Notes: a model not told the origin generated them from the letters alone. A DNA stretch of 64,000 bases from Marinisporobacter sp. (GCA_025210395.1 JAOARV010000017.1:102928-166927); one strand, 5' to 3'; positions 25,927-35,569 are shown, counted from the first letter of the stretch. Translations and numbers: made by a program.

Positions 25927-27426
25927 ATGGATTTAGTCAATAAATATATCAATAACAAAAATCATATTATTCGAACTGCATATATTTTTGAAACATTAGT
26001 TCTAAATGCACTACAGGAATATTTACAAAAAGAGAATAGAAGATTGATCTCTAACGATTATGGAAATGAAGAGAATAATTTATCTTTTCATGAATTTGAT
26101 GGCGTTATTTTAGAGGGAATAGATGAACTAGAAGGACAAACGGTAATAGAAATTAAGCTATATAGTGATAAGAATAGTTATCAAAGAAATTCTAAAAAAA
26201 TTGCAGAAGTTTTAAGCAAGAAATTAGAATTATTTCCAAATATGAAAAGTATCTTGTTTATATTCGGTCATAAATTTTTAGAGGAGGAGAAACAAAAGCT
26301 TGAAGAAAGATTTCAATTCCTATTGAAGCATTCAGTAAAAATATGGGATATCAAAGATTTATGCAAAATTGATAGTCAGTTTAATAGTTTTTCTATTAAT
26401 GATTTATCTAAGATTACAGAGATTTTAGTAAATAATGCAGTAGATAAAAGCTTATCTAAAAGCTCAGAAGATTGGAAAAAAATAAGACAAGAAAGATTAG
26501 AAGAATTAAAGAACAGCTATAAGCGAGATGAATTAGTCTTATTCCTAGGTGCAGGTGTATCAAAAGATGCTGGTGTTAGTGAATGGAAAGATTTAATATC
26601 AGATTTATTGGTATTGATGATTAAAAATAAATTTTCCAAAAAGAATAGGTCTATCAATAATTATGAAGCAGATTTTATTTTAAAAGAATTAAATGAAAAT
26701 TCCCCCTTATTACAAGCTACTTTCATTAAGGCAGGATTGGGAGAATCCTTTGAAAAAGATGTTTCAAGATTTCTTTATAAAAATTTTAATAATGTTAATA
26801 AAGGAACTTCTAAATTATTAAAATCTATTTCAAAGCTATGCTTGCCTAGAAGAAATGGTGTGGGTATAAGAGCTGTGGTCACTTACAATTTTGATGATTT
26901 ATTAGAAGTAAATTTGAAAGAATATAATATTCACTATCATTCCCTTTATAGTGAAATGGATTATACAACACCTGATGAATTAGGAATCTATCATGTTCAT
27001 GGATTTTTACCAAGAAATCCTGAGGAATATGAACAATTATCAGAAGGCTTATTAGTATTTTCAGAAGATGGATACCATAACCTATACAATGACCCTTACT
27101 CATGGGCAAATATTACCCAATTAAATTTTCTAAGAGAAAATACGACTTTAATGATTGGGCTATCTCTTAACGATCCTAACTTGAGAAGATTGTTAGCCAT
27201 AAGTAATCGAAGAACAAAAGCATCAAAGCATTTTGCAATTATGAAGAAAAATAATTTTTCGAATACTTCTGGTGTGGAAGAGATTAGAGATGATATTATT
27301 GAATCCTTCAATATTGTTAATAATGAGCTACAGGAGAAATTTTTCGAGCAATTGGGGATGAAAATTATTTGGGTAGAAAAGTATGAGGAAATTCCCGAGT
27401 TGTTGGAGGAGATTAAAAGAGTTTGA
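25927..27426 (+). CDS. Fusion of a restriction-endonuclease-like domain and a SIR2-family NADase-like domain
   Basis: A 499-residue soluble protein. Residues about 10-150 look like a PD-(D/E)xK nuclease of the Mrr/REase type: Glu22, Asp58 in HEFDGVIL, and Glu75-x-Lys77 in VIEIKLYS. Residues 200-430 carry SIR2_2-type motifs: FLGAGVSKDAGV, TYNFDDLLE (Asn321 is a likely NAD-site residue), YHVHGFLP (His358) and MIGLSLNDPNLRRLL. SIR2-like NADases in bacteria often act in anti-phage abortive systems (Thoeris ThsA, DSR proteins, SIR2-HerA), so a single-gene defence role is plausible but not shown. GGAGGAAGC precedes the ATG. Neighbours are housekeeping genes, so it is an isolated insertion with no partner gene visible. 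Confidence 0.85.
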   Translation: MDLVNKYINNKNHIIRTAYIFETLVLNALQEYLQKENRRLISNDYGNEENNLSFHEFDGVILEGIDELEGQTVIEIKLYSDKNSYQRNSKKIAEVLSKKLELFPNMKSILFIFGHKFLEEEKQKLEERFQFLLKHSVKIWDIKDLCKIDSQFNSFSINDLSKITEILVNNAVDKSLSKSSEDWKKIRQERLEELKNSYKRDELVLFLGAGVSKDAGVSEWKDLISDLLVLMIKNKFSKKNRSINNYEADFILKELNENSPLLQATFIKAGLGESFEKDVSRFLYKNFNNVNKGTSKLLKSISKLCLPRRNGVGIRAVVTYNFDDLLEVNLKEYNIHYHSLYSEMDYTTPDELGIYHVHGFLPRNPEEYEQLSEGLLVFSEDGYHNLYNDPYSWANITQLNFLRENTTLMIGLSLNDPNLRRLLAISNRRTKASKHFAIMKKNNFSNTSGVEEIRDDIIESFNIVNNELQEKFFEQLGMKIIWVEKYEEIPELLEEIKRV

Positions 27427-27666
27427 TGTGGAAACATTATAGAGATTACAGCCTTTGAAAAATGACAGGGTTAAGTAAGAATAATTTTTTTATTCGAACT
27501 TGATCCTTAATTTTTTGTAAGAGTTAAAATACCCCAAAATAGAGATAACTATTTTTAAAGAGAAATCTCAAAACCATACGAAATCCACAAACATCCCTCA
27601 TAAAAACATCACAATTATTAATTATAATAAACCCATAGTAACAAATAAAAAGGAGGAGGAATAAAA

Positions 27667-28419
27667 ATGAAAATAGGAATAAAAATGAAAAAAGTGGTAA
27701 ATGGGATTTTAATCGGTGCCATGGTGTTTTCAATGGCAGGGATGGCTTTTGCAGATCATGTAAGTACAGAAAAAAAAGCACCAAAGAGGAGACACGCAAT
27801 ACACCAAAGAGTAGGTAAAAGATTTGAAAAAAGAGGTCCGAATTTAGAAGATACGATGAATAAGTTAGTAGATGCTGGAACGATTACAAAAGATGAAGCA
27901 ACAAAATGGAAAGCCTTTCACGAAGAAAAAATGGAAGAAAGAAAAGATGAAATGGAAAAAGTAAAAGCAATGACGAAAGAAGAGCGAAAAGGGTACTTTA
28001 AAGAGAAAAGGAATAATAAAGAAGCAGGACCAAGAAGAGAGGGAATGTCTATCCTTGTAGAGGAAGGTATATTTACACAAGAAAAGGCAGATCAAGTTGG
28101 AGAAAAGATACATGAGATGAGAGCTTTAGAACAAGAAAAAAGATTTGAAGAAAAGATGAACAAATTAGTAGGAAAAGGTCTTATTACACAAGATGAAGTA
28201 ACAAAATGGAGAGCATTTCACGAAGAAAAAATAGAAGAAAGAAAAGCTGAAAGGGATCAAGTAAAAGCAATGAGTAAAGAAGAGCGAAAAGCATATTTTA
28301 AAGAGATAAAAAACACGAGAGAGGAAAAGAAAGACAAGCTGTCTGAATTAGTAAAAGCAGGTGTGATCTCAGAAGATACAGCAGATAAAATAAAGGAAAA
28401 TGCGCCTAAAAGACATTAA
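27667..28419 (+). CDS. Secreted protein with duplicated DUF2680-like repeats
   Basis: A 250-residue exported protein with a signal peptide ending GMAFADH. The mature part is a near-duplicate: a unit starting MNKLVDAGTITKDEATKWKA at residue about 64 recurs as MNKLVGKGLITQDEVTKWRA at about 163, each followed by FHEEK, a charged helix, KAM(T/S)KEERK and a short second helix motif (EEGIFTQEKADQ, KAGVISEDTADK). The GxITxxEAxK pattern is that of DUF2680 (YckD-like) proteins, whose role is unknown. AAAGGAGGAGG lies 7-9 bases before the ATG. A terminator follows; the gene is a single unit of normal base use. Confidence 0.8.
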   Translation: MKIGIKMKKVVNGILIGAMVFSMAGMAFADHVSTEKKAPKRRHAIHQRVGKRFEKRGPNLEDTMNKLVDAGTITKDEATKWKAFHEEKMEERKDEMEKVKAMTKEERKGYFKEKRNNKEAGPRREGMSILVEEGIFTQEKADQVGEKIHEMRALEQEKRFEEKMNKLVGKGLITQDEVTKWRAFHEEKIEERKAERDQVKAMSKEERKAYFKEIKNTREEKKDKLSELVKAGVISEDTADKIKENAPKRH

Positions 28420-28496
28420 AGAGCAGATGATAAAAAAAGACCTATGAATGGAGTAAGAAAATTTAATAAAATCGCTAAATGATCAATAAAGCAAAA

Positions 28497-28554
28497 GAAG
28501 TTCCTTTCTGATACGGATGAATAATATCATTCAAATCAGAAGGGAGCTTTTTTA
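28497..28554 (+). terminator. Terminator after the DUF2680-like gene
   Basis: AAGTTCCTTTCTGAT pairs with ATCAGAAGGGAGCTT, with an inner GATGAA/TTCATC-like section, followed by TTTTTT. Confidence 0.85.
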
Positions 28555-28694
28555 TAATAGTATAGGATTTTTATTTGAGAAAATTAAATCCTCAAAGAAT
28601 TATCGGAAAATTTACACTCGTTAAAAAATAAAGACGTTTTATAGACGTATGCGTTTTAAAATAAAATTAAGAAAAAACAAAAGGGGTGGAGATT

Positions 28695-30377
28695 ATGGCA
28701 ACGAAGGTTCCAAGTGATATAGAAATTGCGCAACAGAGTAACATGAAGATTATTGCAGAAATTGCAAGGAAATGGGATATTTTAGAGGATGAATTGGAAT
28801 CATATGGAAAATATAAAGCGAAAATTAATTTAGATATATTTGATCGTTTAAAGGATCAACCAGATGGAAAGCTTATTTTAGTGACAGCCATTAATCCAAC
28901 ATCAGCAGGAGAAGGAAAATCTACTACTGGAGTAGGCCTTGGACAAGCTCTTAACAAAATAGGAAAAAGAGCAGTTATTGCACTAAGAGAGCCATCTTTA
29001 GGACCTGTATTTGGAATAAAGGGTGGAGCTGCTGGAGGAGGATATGCTCAAGTAGTACCTATGGAAGATATTAACCTTCATTTTACAGGAGATATGCATG
29101 CAATCACTACTGCAAACAATTTATTATCAGCAGCCATTGATAATCATATCCATCAAGGAAATGCACTTCGAATTGATTCTAGGCAAATTGTTTGGAAAAG
29201 AGTATTAGATATGAATGATCGAGCTCTTCGAAATGTTGTAGTAGGTCTTGGTGGAAAGCCTAATGGATTTACTCGTCAAGATGGATTTATGATTACGGTA
29301 GCTTCAGAAGTTATGGCAGTATTATGCCTAGCAGAAGACTTGATGGACTTAAAGGAACGTTTTGGAAGAATGATCGTTGCTTACAATATGGATGGAGAAG
29401 CTGTAACTGCTAAAGATTTAGGTGTTTCTGGAGCTATGGCATTATTATTTAAAGATGCTATAAAACCAAATATTGTTCAGACTTTAGAGAATACACCAGC
29501 ACTGATTCATGGGGGACCTTTTGCAAACATTGCCCATGGGTGCAATAGTATATTGGCAACAAAATTAGGGCTAAAGTTAGGAGAATATTTAGTTACAGAA
29601 GCTGGTTTTGGTGCTGATTTGGGAGCTGAAAAATTCTTAAATATCAAATGTAGATATGGAGGATTGACACCAGCGGCAGTAGTTGTAGTTGCAACTATTA
29701 GAGCTTTAAAAATGCATGGAGGAGTAAAAAAGACTGAATTAAGCAAAGAAAATCTTGAAAGCTTAGACCACGGTTTTGCTAATCTAGAAAAACAAGTAGA
29801 AAATATTAAAAAATTTGGTTTACCTGTAATGGTAGCGGTGAATAAATTTATAAGTGATACAGATGCTGAAATCAATTTACTTATGAAGAAATGTGAAGAA
29901 ATAGGCGTTGAAGTGGCACTCAATGAAGTTTGGGAAAAAGGTGGAGAAGGCGGCATTGAGATGGCACAAAAAATTGTTGAAATGACAGAAAAGGAAATAC
30001 CTAACTTTAGATATATTTACGATGTAGAGGAGTCTATAGAGGATAAAGTAGAAAAAATTGTAACAGAGATTTATGGTGGAAAAGGAGTTAACTTTACTAA
30101 TAAAGCAATCAAACAAATAAAAAAATTAGAAGATATGGGATTAGATAAACTCCCAATCTGTATGGCAAAGACCCAGTATTCTTTATCAGATGATAAAAAT
30201 TTATTAGGAGCTCCAAAGGATTTTGAAATTACCGTAAGGGAAGTAAAGGTATCAGCTGGAGCTGGATTTATTGTTTGTCTAACAGGAGATATTATGACTA
30301 TGCCAGGGCTTCCTAAGGTTCCATCTGCAAATAAGATGGATATTGATGAAAATGGTCAAATTGTAGGATTGTTTTAA
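28695..30377 (+). CDS. fhs: Formate--tetrahydrofolate ligase
   Basis: A 560-residue enzyme with the P-loop [20 protein letters not shown] and family blocks [20 protein letters not shown] and [11 protein letters not shown]. It joins formate, ATP and tetrahydrofolate to 10-formyl-THF, and runs in reverse in purine- and histidine-fermenting clostridia to make ATP. The ATG at 28695 is preferred, with AAGGGGTGG about 6 bases upstream; a GTG at 28686 lies inside that RBS. It starts a run with hutU, ftcD, hutI and fchA, which places it at the end of histidine breakdown: the formimino carbon goes to methenyl-THF, formyl-THF, and here to formate plus ATP. Confidence 0.95.
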   Translation: MATKVPSDIEIAQQSNMKIIAEIARKWDILEDELESYGKYKAKINLDIFDRLKDQPDGKLILVTAINPTSAGEGKSTTGVGLGQALNKIGKRAVIALREPSLGPVFGIKGGAAGGGYAQVVPMEDINLHFTGDMHAITTANNLLSAAIDNHIHQGNALRIDSRQIVWKRVLDMNDRALRNVVVGLGGKPNGFTRQDGFMITVASEVMAVLCLAEDLMDLKERFGRMIVAYNMDGEAVTAKDLGVSGAMALLFKDAIKPNIVQTLENTPALIHGGPFANIAHGCNSILATKLGLKLGEYLVTEAGFGADLGAEKFLNIKCRYGGLTPAAVVVVATIRALKMHGGVKKTELSKENLESLDHGFANLEKQVENIKKFGLPVMVAVNKFISDTDAEINLLMKKCEEIGVEVALNEVWEKGGEGGIEMAQKIVEMTEKEIPNFRYIYDVEESIEDKVEKIVTEIYGGKGVNFTNKAIKQIKKLEDMGLDKLPICMAKTQYSLSDDKNLLGAPKDFEITVREVKVSAGAGFIVCLTGDIMTMPGLPKVPSANKMDIDENGQIVGLF

Positions 30378-30408
30378 TAGATTGAAAAGAATGATAGGAG
30401 GAAAAATA

Positions 30409-32445
30409 ATGTTTACAAATGGAGATATAAGAGAAGCCATGAAAATTAAATTAGATGCAGTATTACCAGAGTACCCTGAGTTTGCTGAAGGGATTAGACG
30501 TGCACCAAAGAGAGAGTTTACATTGACAAAGGAAGAGACAGAATTAGCACTTAAAAATGCTCTTCGATATATACCAGAAGAGCTACATGAAAAATTGGCA
30601 CCAGAATTTTTAGAAGAGCTAGTAACAAAAGGAAGAATTTATGGATATCGATTCCGTCCAGAAGGAAAAATAAAAGGAAAGTCTATCAATGCATACAAAG
30701 GAAAATGTATTGAAGGAAAAGCATTTCAAGTAATGATTGATAATAATTTAGATTTTGATATTTCTCTTTATCCTTATGAACTTGTTACTTATGGGGAAAC
30801 AGGTCAAGTATGTCAAAACTGGATGCAATATCAATTAATCAAAAAATATTTAGAGGAATTAACACAAGATCAAACATTAGTCATCCATTCAGGACATCCA
30901 GTTGGATTATTCCACTCAAAATCAGAGGCGCCAAGGGTGATTCTTACAAATGGATTGATGATCGGAATGTTTGATGATCAAGAAAATTGGCATCGTGCAG
31001 CGGCCATTGGGGTAGCTAATTATGGACAGATGACAGCTGGAGGATGGATGTATATAGGACCACAGGGAATTGTTCATGGAACTTATAGTACTATTTTAAA
31101 TGCAGGAAGATTAAAATTAGGCGTTTCATCAGATAGTGATTTAAGAGGAAAATTATTTATTACTTCGGGCCTTGGTGGAATGAGTGGTGCACAAGGAAAG
31201 GCAGTAGAAATTGCTAATGGTGTAGGCATCATTGCAGAGGTAGATCAGTCAAGAATAAACACAAGACATGAACAAGGATGGGTTAGTAAAGTTGCACAGA
31301 CATCAGAGGAAGCATTTAAGCTAGCAAAAGAATATATGAAAAAAGAAGAGCCTTGTGCTATTGCTTTCCATGGAAATATTGTTGATTTACTAGAATATGC
31401 AGTAAAAGAAAATATTCATATTGATTTATTATCTGATCAAACTTCTTGTCATGCTGTATATGATGGAGGATATTGTCCACAAGGACTTACCTTTGAAGAG
31501 CGTACAGAAATGTTAGGAAAAGATAAAGATCAATTTAGAAAATTAGTAGATAAAACTTTACATCATCATTTTGAATTAATCAAAACCCTTGTAGATAGAG
31601 GGGTGTACTTCTTTGATTATGGAAATGCATTTATGAAGGCTGTATATGATTCAGGTGTAAAAGAGATTTCTAAAAATGGTAGAGATGAAAAAGATGGATT
31701 TATTTGGCCATCTTATGTAGAGGATATATTAGGACCGCAATTATTTGATTATGGTTATGGACCATTTAGATGGGTATGTCTTAGCGGTGAGCATGAAGAT
31801 TTATTAAAAACAGACAAAGCTGCTATGGAGTGTATTGATGAAAATAGAAGATATCAAGACTATGACAATTATGTATGGATTAGAGATGCAGATAAAAATA
31901 AATTAGTTGTAGGAACACAGGCAAGAATCCTTTATCAAGATGCATTAGGAAGAATGAATATAGCCCTTAAATTCAATGAAATGGTAAGAAACGGAGAAAT
32001 CGGTCCAGTAATGCTTGGTCGAGATCATCATGATACAGGTGGAACAGATTCTCCATTTAGAGAGACTTCTAATATTAAAGATGGTAGTAACATCATGGCA
32101 GATATGGCAACTCACTGCTTTGCTGGAAATGCTGCAAGAGGTATGAGCCTCATAGCCCTTCATAATGGTGGCGGAGTAGGTATTGGTAAATCTATTAATG
32201 GTGGATTTGGCATGGTTCTTGATGGTAGCCAGAGGGTTGATGACATATTAAGATCTGCAATGCCTTGGGATGTAATGGGGGGAGTTGCAAGACGTGCTTG
32301 GGCAAGAAATGAAAATGCTATGAGTACATGTGTTGAATACAATACCATAAGAAAAGGAACAGATCATATCACACTACCATATATTCCAAAAGACGATTTA
32401 GTAAAGGGATTAGTAGAAGGTGCTTTTAAAAAATTGAATCAATAA
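30409..32445 (+). CDS. hutU: Urocanate hydratase
   Basis: A 678-residue enzyme, of the longer urocanase type. It adds water to urocanate to give 4-imidazolone-5-propionate using tightly bound NAD. Family blocks: NYGQMTAGGWMYIGPQGIVH, GLGGMSGAQGKA, and near the end GRDHHDTGGTDSPFRET. The ATG at 30409 has AGGAGG 8 bases upstream; earlier in-frame Met codons (30382) lack this. It is 31 bases after fhs and 122 bases before ftcD, with a REP-like hairpin in the latter gap. It competes with the UrdA-like reductase for urocanate. Confidence 0.95.
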   Translation: MFTNGDIREAMKIKLDAVLPEYPEFAEGIRRAPKREFTLTKEETELALKNALRYIPEELHEKLAPEFLEELVTKGRIYGYRFRPEGKIKGKSINAYKGKCIEGKAFQVMIDNNLDFDISLYPYELVTYGETGQVCQNWMQYQLIKKYLEELTQDQTLVIHSGHPVGLFHSKSEAPRVILTNGLMIGMFDDQENWHRAAAIGVANYGQMTAGGWMYIGPQGIVHGTYSTILNAGRLKLGVSSDSDLRGKLFITSGLGGMSGAQGKAVEIANGVGIIAEVDQSRINTRHEQGWVSKVAQTSEEAFKLAKEYMKKEEPCAIAFHGNIVDLLEYAVKENIHIDLLSDQTSCHAVYDGGYCPQGLTFEERTEMLGKDKDQFRKLVDKTLHHHFELIKTLVDRGVYFFDYGNAFMKAVYDSGVKEISKNGRDEKDGFIWPSYVEDILGPQLFDYGYGPFRWVCLSGEHEDLLKTDKAAMECIDENRRYQDYDNYVWIRDADKNKLVVGTQARILYQDALGRMNIALKFNEMVRNGEIGPVMLGRDHHDTGGTDSPFRETSNIKDGSNIMADMATHCFAGNAARGMSLIALHNGGGVGIGKSINGGFGMVLDGSQRVDDILRSAMPWDVMGGVARRAWARNENAMSTCVEYNTIRKGTDHITLPYIPKDDLVKGLVEGAFKKLNQ

Positions 32446-32453
32446 GAAATAAA

Positions 32454-32502
32454 GTGCCTGCTATTAGTGGGGATATAAAATCCCCTGTTTAGTGACAGGC
32501 AC
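32454..32502. repeat. REP-like double hairpin inside the hut operon
   Basis: Outer arms GTGCCTG (32454-32460) and CAGGCAC (32496-32502), inner arms GGGGAT (32469-32474) and ATCCCC (32480-32485). The minus-strand reading GGTGCCTGTCACT resembles a hairpin family I recall as dispersed in Firmicute genomes. There is no T-run, so it is not a standard terminator. Confidence 0.55.
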
Positions 32503-32567
32503 CAAAAGTGATGGGTATTTGACAATGCTTTGAATTTCTGAGAAAGAAGTATAAGGAGGAAATAAAA

Positions 32568-33473
32568 ATGGCAACTATGAAAAAAATAGTAGAATGTGTA
32601 CCCAATTTTAGTGAAGGTCGAGATTTAGAAAAAATAGAAAAAATCGTAGCACCTCTTAGAGGAAAAGAAAATGTAAAGCTTTTAAATTATGAGGCAGATA
32701 AGGATTATAATAGAGTAGTTGTAACGGTAATGGGAGAGCCACAAGCTGTAAAAGAAGCAGTTTTAGAAGCCATAGGGGTTGCCACAGAAGTGATTGATTT
32801 GAACACCCACGAAGGACAACATTCTCGCATGGGAGCAACAGATGTAGTTCCTTTTATTCCTATTAAAAACATGAGTATGACAGAAACGGTAGAATTAGCA
32901 AAAGAAACAGCAAAAGAAATGAATAAAAGATTTGACGTACCCGTATTTTTATATGAAAAGGCAGCAAGTAAGCCTGAAAGAGAAAATCTTGCAAAGGTTC
33001 GAAAAGGTCAATTTGAAGGAATGATTGAAAAATTGAAAGATCCTGAGTGGCATCCTGACTTTGGAAAAACAGAAATTCATCCAACAGCAGGAGTTACGGC
33101 TGTAGGAGCAAGAATGCCATTAGTTGCATATAACATTGATTTAGATACACAAAATATTGAAATTGCTAATAAAATTTCAAAGGCTATTAGACATTCAAGT
33201 GGTGGATTTAGATACATAAAAGCAGGTGGCGTTGAAATCAAGGAAAGAGGAATCACTCAGGTAACAATGAATATAACAGATTATACAAAAACTTCTATGT
33301 ATAGAGTATTCGAGACAGTAAAAATGGAAGCTAGAAGATATGGGGTAAATGTTTTAGGAAGTGAGATCATAGGGCTTGTACCTATGGAAGCGTTAGTGGA
33401 TACAGCTAGCTATTATTTAGGTCTTTATGGTTTTTCAATGGATAAAGTAATCGAAACAAATTTAATGGAGTAA
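32568..33473 (+). CDS. ftcD: Glutamate formimidoyltransferase
   Basis: A 301-residue single-domain enzyme corresponding to the formiminotransferase half of mammalian FTCD. It moves the formimino group from N-formimino-L-glutamate to THF, releasing glutamate. Visible blocks: IVECVPNFSEGRDLEKIEKI, INTHEGQHSRMGATDVVPFI (with L for I) and LVPMEALVDTASYYLGL. The ATG has AAGGAGG 8 bases upstream. The matching cyclodeaminase is the separate gene fchA two genes downstream, so the two halves are split here. No hutG-type hydrolase gene is present, so this is the formimino-folate version of the pathway. Confidence 0.94.
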   Translation: MATMKKIVECVPNFSEGRDLEKIEKIVAPLRGKENVKLLNYEADKDYNRVVVTVMGEPQAVKEAVLEAIGVATEVIDLNTHEGQHSRMGATDVVPFIPIKNMSMTETVELAKETAKEMNKRFDVPVFLYEKAASKPERENLAKVRKGQFEGMIEKLKDPEWHPDFGKTEIHPTAGVTAVGARMPLVAYNIDLDTQNIEIANKISKAIRHSSGGFRYIKAGGVEIKERGITQVTMNITDYTKTSMYRVFETVKMEARRYGVNVLGSEIIGLVPMEALVDTASYYLGLYGFSMDKVIETNLME

Positions 33474-33486
33474 AAATTAAAGACCA

Positions 33487-33530
33487 ATAGATTAGAGGTT
33501 GTAGATAAATGATTATGATCTCTAATCTAT
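33487..33530 (+). promoter_or_regulatory. Stem-loop between ftcD and hutI
   Basis: ATAGATTAGAG (33487-33497) pairs perfectly with CTCTAATCTAT (33520-33530) around 22 bases. No T-run follows, so it is more likely an mRNA processing or stability hairpin than a terminator. Confidence 0.5.
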
Positions 33531-33560
33531 AAAATGAAGAAATAGAATGGAGTAATGATA

Positions 33561-34817
33561 ATGAAAAATAATATGATCATAAAGAATGCTTTTCAAATAG
33601 TAACTTGTAGTGGATTTAAAGCAAAGCGTGGAAAAGAAATGTCAGAGCTTCATGTGATTGAAGATGGAGCAGTAATTATTGAAGATGGAATCATCAAAGC
33701 TGTTGGAAAAACAGATGAAGTTTTAAAGGATATAGATGAATCTCATTACACAATAATTGATGCAAAGGAAAAAGCGGTTCTACCAGGCTTTGTGGATTCT
33801 CATACCCACTTTGTATTTGGTGGATATCGTGCAGAAGAATTTGGCTGGAGACTCAGAGGCGACAGCTATATGAATATCATGAAAAGGGGCGGAGGGATTG
33901 TCAATACAGTAGAAGCTACGAGGGGGGCATCAAAAGAAGAGCTGATAAATCTTTCTAAGAAAAGATTAGATAGCATGCTTTCCTTTGGAGTCACAACTGT
34001 TGAAGGAAAAAGTGGCTATGGATTAGATTTTGATACAGAAATCAAACAGCTAGAAGTAATGGAAGAATTAGAAAAAAATCATCCAATGGATATTGTAAAA
34101 ACCTATTTAGGCGCTCATGCAGTGCCTGAAGAATATAAGGAACATGAAGATGCATTTATTGATGATATCATTGAAAATGTACTACCTGTAGTGGTAGAGA
34201 GAAATTTAGCAGAGTTTTGTGATGTTTTCTGTGAGAAAAATGTATTTTCTATTGAACAGTCAAGAAAGCTTTTAACAAGGGCGAAGGAAATGGGCATGAA
34301 ATTGAAGCTTCATGCAGATGAGATCGTAAGATTCGGAGGATCAGAACTTGCAGCGGAGTTAGGAGCTATATCAGCAGATCATTTGCTTCAAGCATCTGAT
34401 GAAGGAATTAAAGCTATGGCGAAGAGTGGTGTTGTATCAACATTATTACCTTGTACAGCCTTTAGCTTAAAGGAAGAGTATGCAAGGGGTAGATACATGA
34501 TTGATCAAAATTGTGCAGTGGCACTAGCAACAGACTTGAATCCAGGAAGCTGTTTTACAGAGTCTATTCCGTTGGTATTTGCTTTAGCCACGTTGTATAT
34601 GAATATGACTATTGAAGAAGCAATAACATCCCTTACTATTAATGGGGCAGCAGCAGTAGGAAGAGCAGACAAAGTAGGTAGTATTGATGTAGGGAAGAAG
34701 GGGGATTTAGTCATATTAGAATTTCCATCTTATGAGTTTATTCCTTATCATATAGGGGTAAGTACTGTTGAGAAGGTTATAAAAGATGGGGTGTTAGTAG
34801 TTGATAAGGAGAAATAA
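33561..34817 (+). CDS. hutI: Imidazolonepropionase
   Basis: A 418-residue metal-dependent amidohydrolase. It opens the ring of imidazolone propionate to N-formimino-L-glutamate. Metal ligands and family motifs: VLPGFVDSHTHFVFGGYRAEEF (shown in part; HTH), YLGAHAVP, LHADEIVRFGG and TDLNPGSCFTESIPL. The ATG at 33561 is 8 bases after GGAG; a second ATG at 33555 is too near. It belongs to the fhs-hutU-ftcD-hutI-fchA run and is followed by fchA after 23 bases. Confidence 0.95.
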   Translation: MKNNMIIKNAFQIVTCSGFKAKRGKEMSELHVIEDGAVIIEDGIIKAVGKTDEVLKDIDESHYTIIDAKEKAVLPGFVDSHTHFVFGGYRAEEFGWRLRGDSYMNIMKRGGGIVNTVEATRGASKEELINLSKKRLDSMLSFGVTTVEGKSGYGLDFDTEIKQLEVMEELEKNHPMDIVKTYLGAHAVPEEYKEHEDAFIDDIIENVLPVVVERNLAEFCDVFCEKNVFSIEQSRKLLTRAKEMGMKLKLHADEIVRFGGSELAAELGAISADHLLQASDEGIKAMAKSGVVSTLLPCTAFSLKEEYARGRYMIDQNCAVALATDLNPGSCFTESIPLVFALATLYMNMTIEEAITSLTINGAAAVGRADKVGSIDVGKKGDLVILEFPSYEFIPYHIGVSTVEKVIKDGVLVVDKEK

Positions 34818-34840
34818 AATACAAAACAGGAGGAAAGAGC

Positions 34841-35458
34841 ATGCTAGTAGATATGAATATAAAAGAATTTCTAGATAAAACATCGTCTAATGAACCTGTT
34901 CCAGGTGGGGGAAGTATTGCAGCTCTTAGTGGTGCTATAGCAGCTGCCCTTACAGAAATGGTTTCAAACTTGACTATTGGGAAGAAAAAATATATAGAAG
35001 TAGAAGAAGAAATGAAGGCAATTAAAGAAGAAGCAGAAAAATATAGAATGAAGTTTGTAGAGGATATTGATAAAGATTCATATGCATTCAATGAGGTAAT
35101 GAAAGCTTTTAAATTGCCAAAAGAAACAGAGGAAGAAAAGGAAGTACGGAAAGCAACAATACAAGAAACTACGAAAAAAGCAACACTTGTTCCACTTCAG
35201 GTAGCAAAGGATGCCTTTGAGATCATGGCCATTATGGAAAAAATCGTTGTAAAGGGAAATCAAAATGCTGTTACAGATGGTGCCGTAGCAGCTATGATGG
35301 CAAGAACATCAGTATTATCTGCTTTGTATAATGTGAAAATCAACTTAGGGTCTATTAAAGATAAAGCTTTTGTAGAGAAAGTAACAAAAGAAGTAAAAGA
35401 ACTTGAAGAACAAGTTGAAAAAGTAGAAAAGGATATTTTATCAAAGGTTGTATTATAA
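34841..35458 (+). CDS. fchA: Formimidoyltetrahydrofolate cyclodeaminase / methenyl-THF cyclohydrolase
   Basis: A 205-residue helical protein of the FTCD C-terminal family, with the start region NEPVPGGGSIAALSGAIAAA and the later GNQNAVTDGAVAAMMARTSV. In this operon it should turn 5-formimino-THF into methenyl-THF plus ammonia; relatives (FchA) hydrolyse methenyl-THF to 10-formyl-THF, and one protein may do both. Its product is the substrate from which Fhs can make formate and ATP. AGGAGGAAAG precedes the ATG. A terminator closes the operon. Confidence 0.9.
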   Translation: MLVDMNIKEFLDKTSSNEPVPGGGSIAALSGAIAAALTEMVSNLTIGKKKYIEVEEEMKAIKEEAEKYRMKFVEDIDKDSYAFNEVMKAFKLPKETEEEKEVRKATIQETTKKATLVPLQVAKDAFEIMAIMEKIVVKGNQNAVTDGAVAAMMARTSVLSALYNVKINLGSIKDKAFVEKVTKEVKELEEQVEKVEKDILSKVVL

Positions 35459-35461
35459 GGA

Positions 35462-35499
35462 AAAAAGGCTTGGATGGGAGAGGATCCAAGCCTTTTTTT
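35462..35499 (+). terminator. Terminator after fchA
   Basis: AAAAAGGCTTGGAT pairs with ATCCAAGCCTTTTT around GGGAGAGG, with seven T in the tail. Confidence 0.95.
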
Positions 35500-35540
35500 A
35501 TGAACATAATGACCAATATTATAGCTTTATCTACAAAATA

Positions 35541-35569
35541 TTGACATTATTTTCACAGATAAATATAAT
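35541..35569 (+). promoter_or_regulatory. Consensus sigma-A promoter of the urocanate reductase gene
   Basis: Perfect TTGACA (35541-35546), 17-base spacer and perfect TATAAT (35564-35569), leaving a leader of about 130 bases. It is among the strongest promoters in the window by sequence, so the gene may be highly expressed. Confidence 0.88.

Noticed and set aside
29507..29956. Open minus-strand frame of 149 codons inside fhs
   Set aside because: Shadow of a highly conserved gene with biased codon use; Ser/Phe-rich translation typical of antisense reading.
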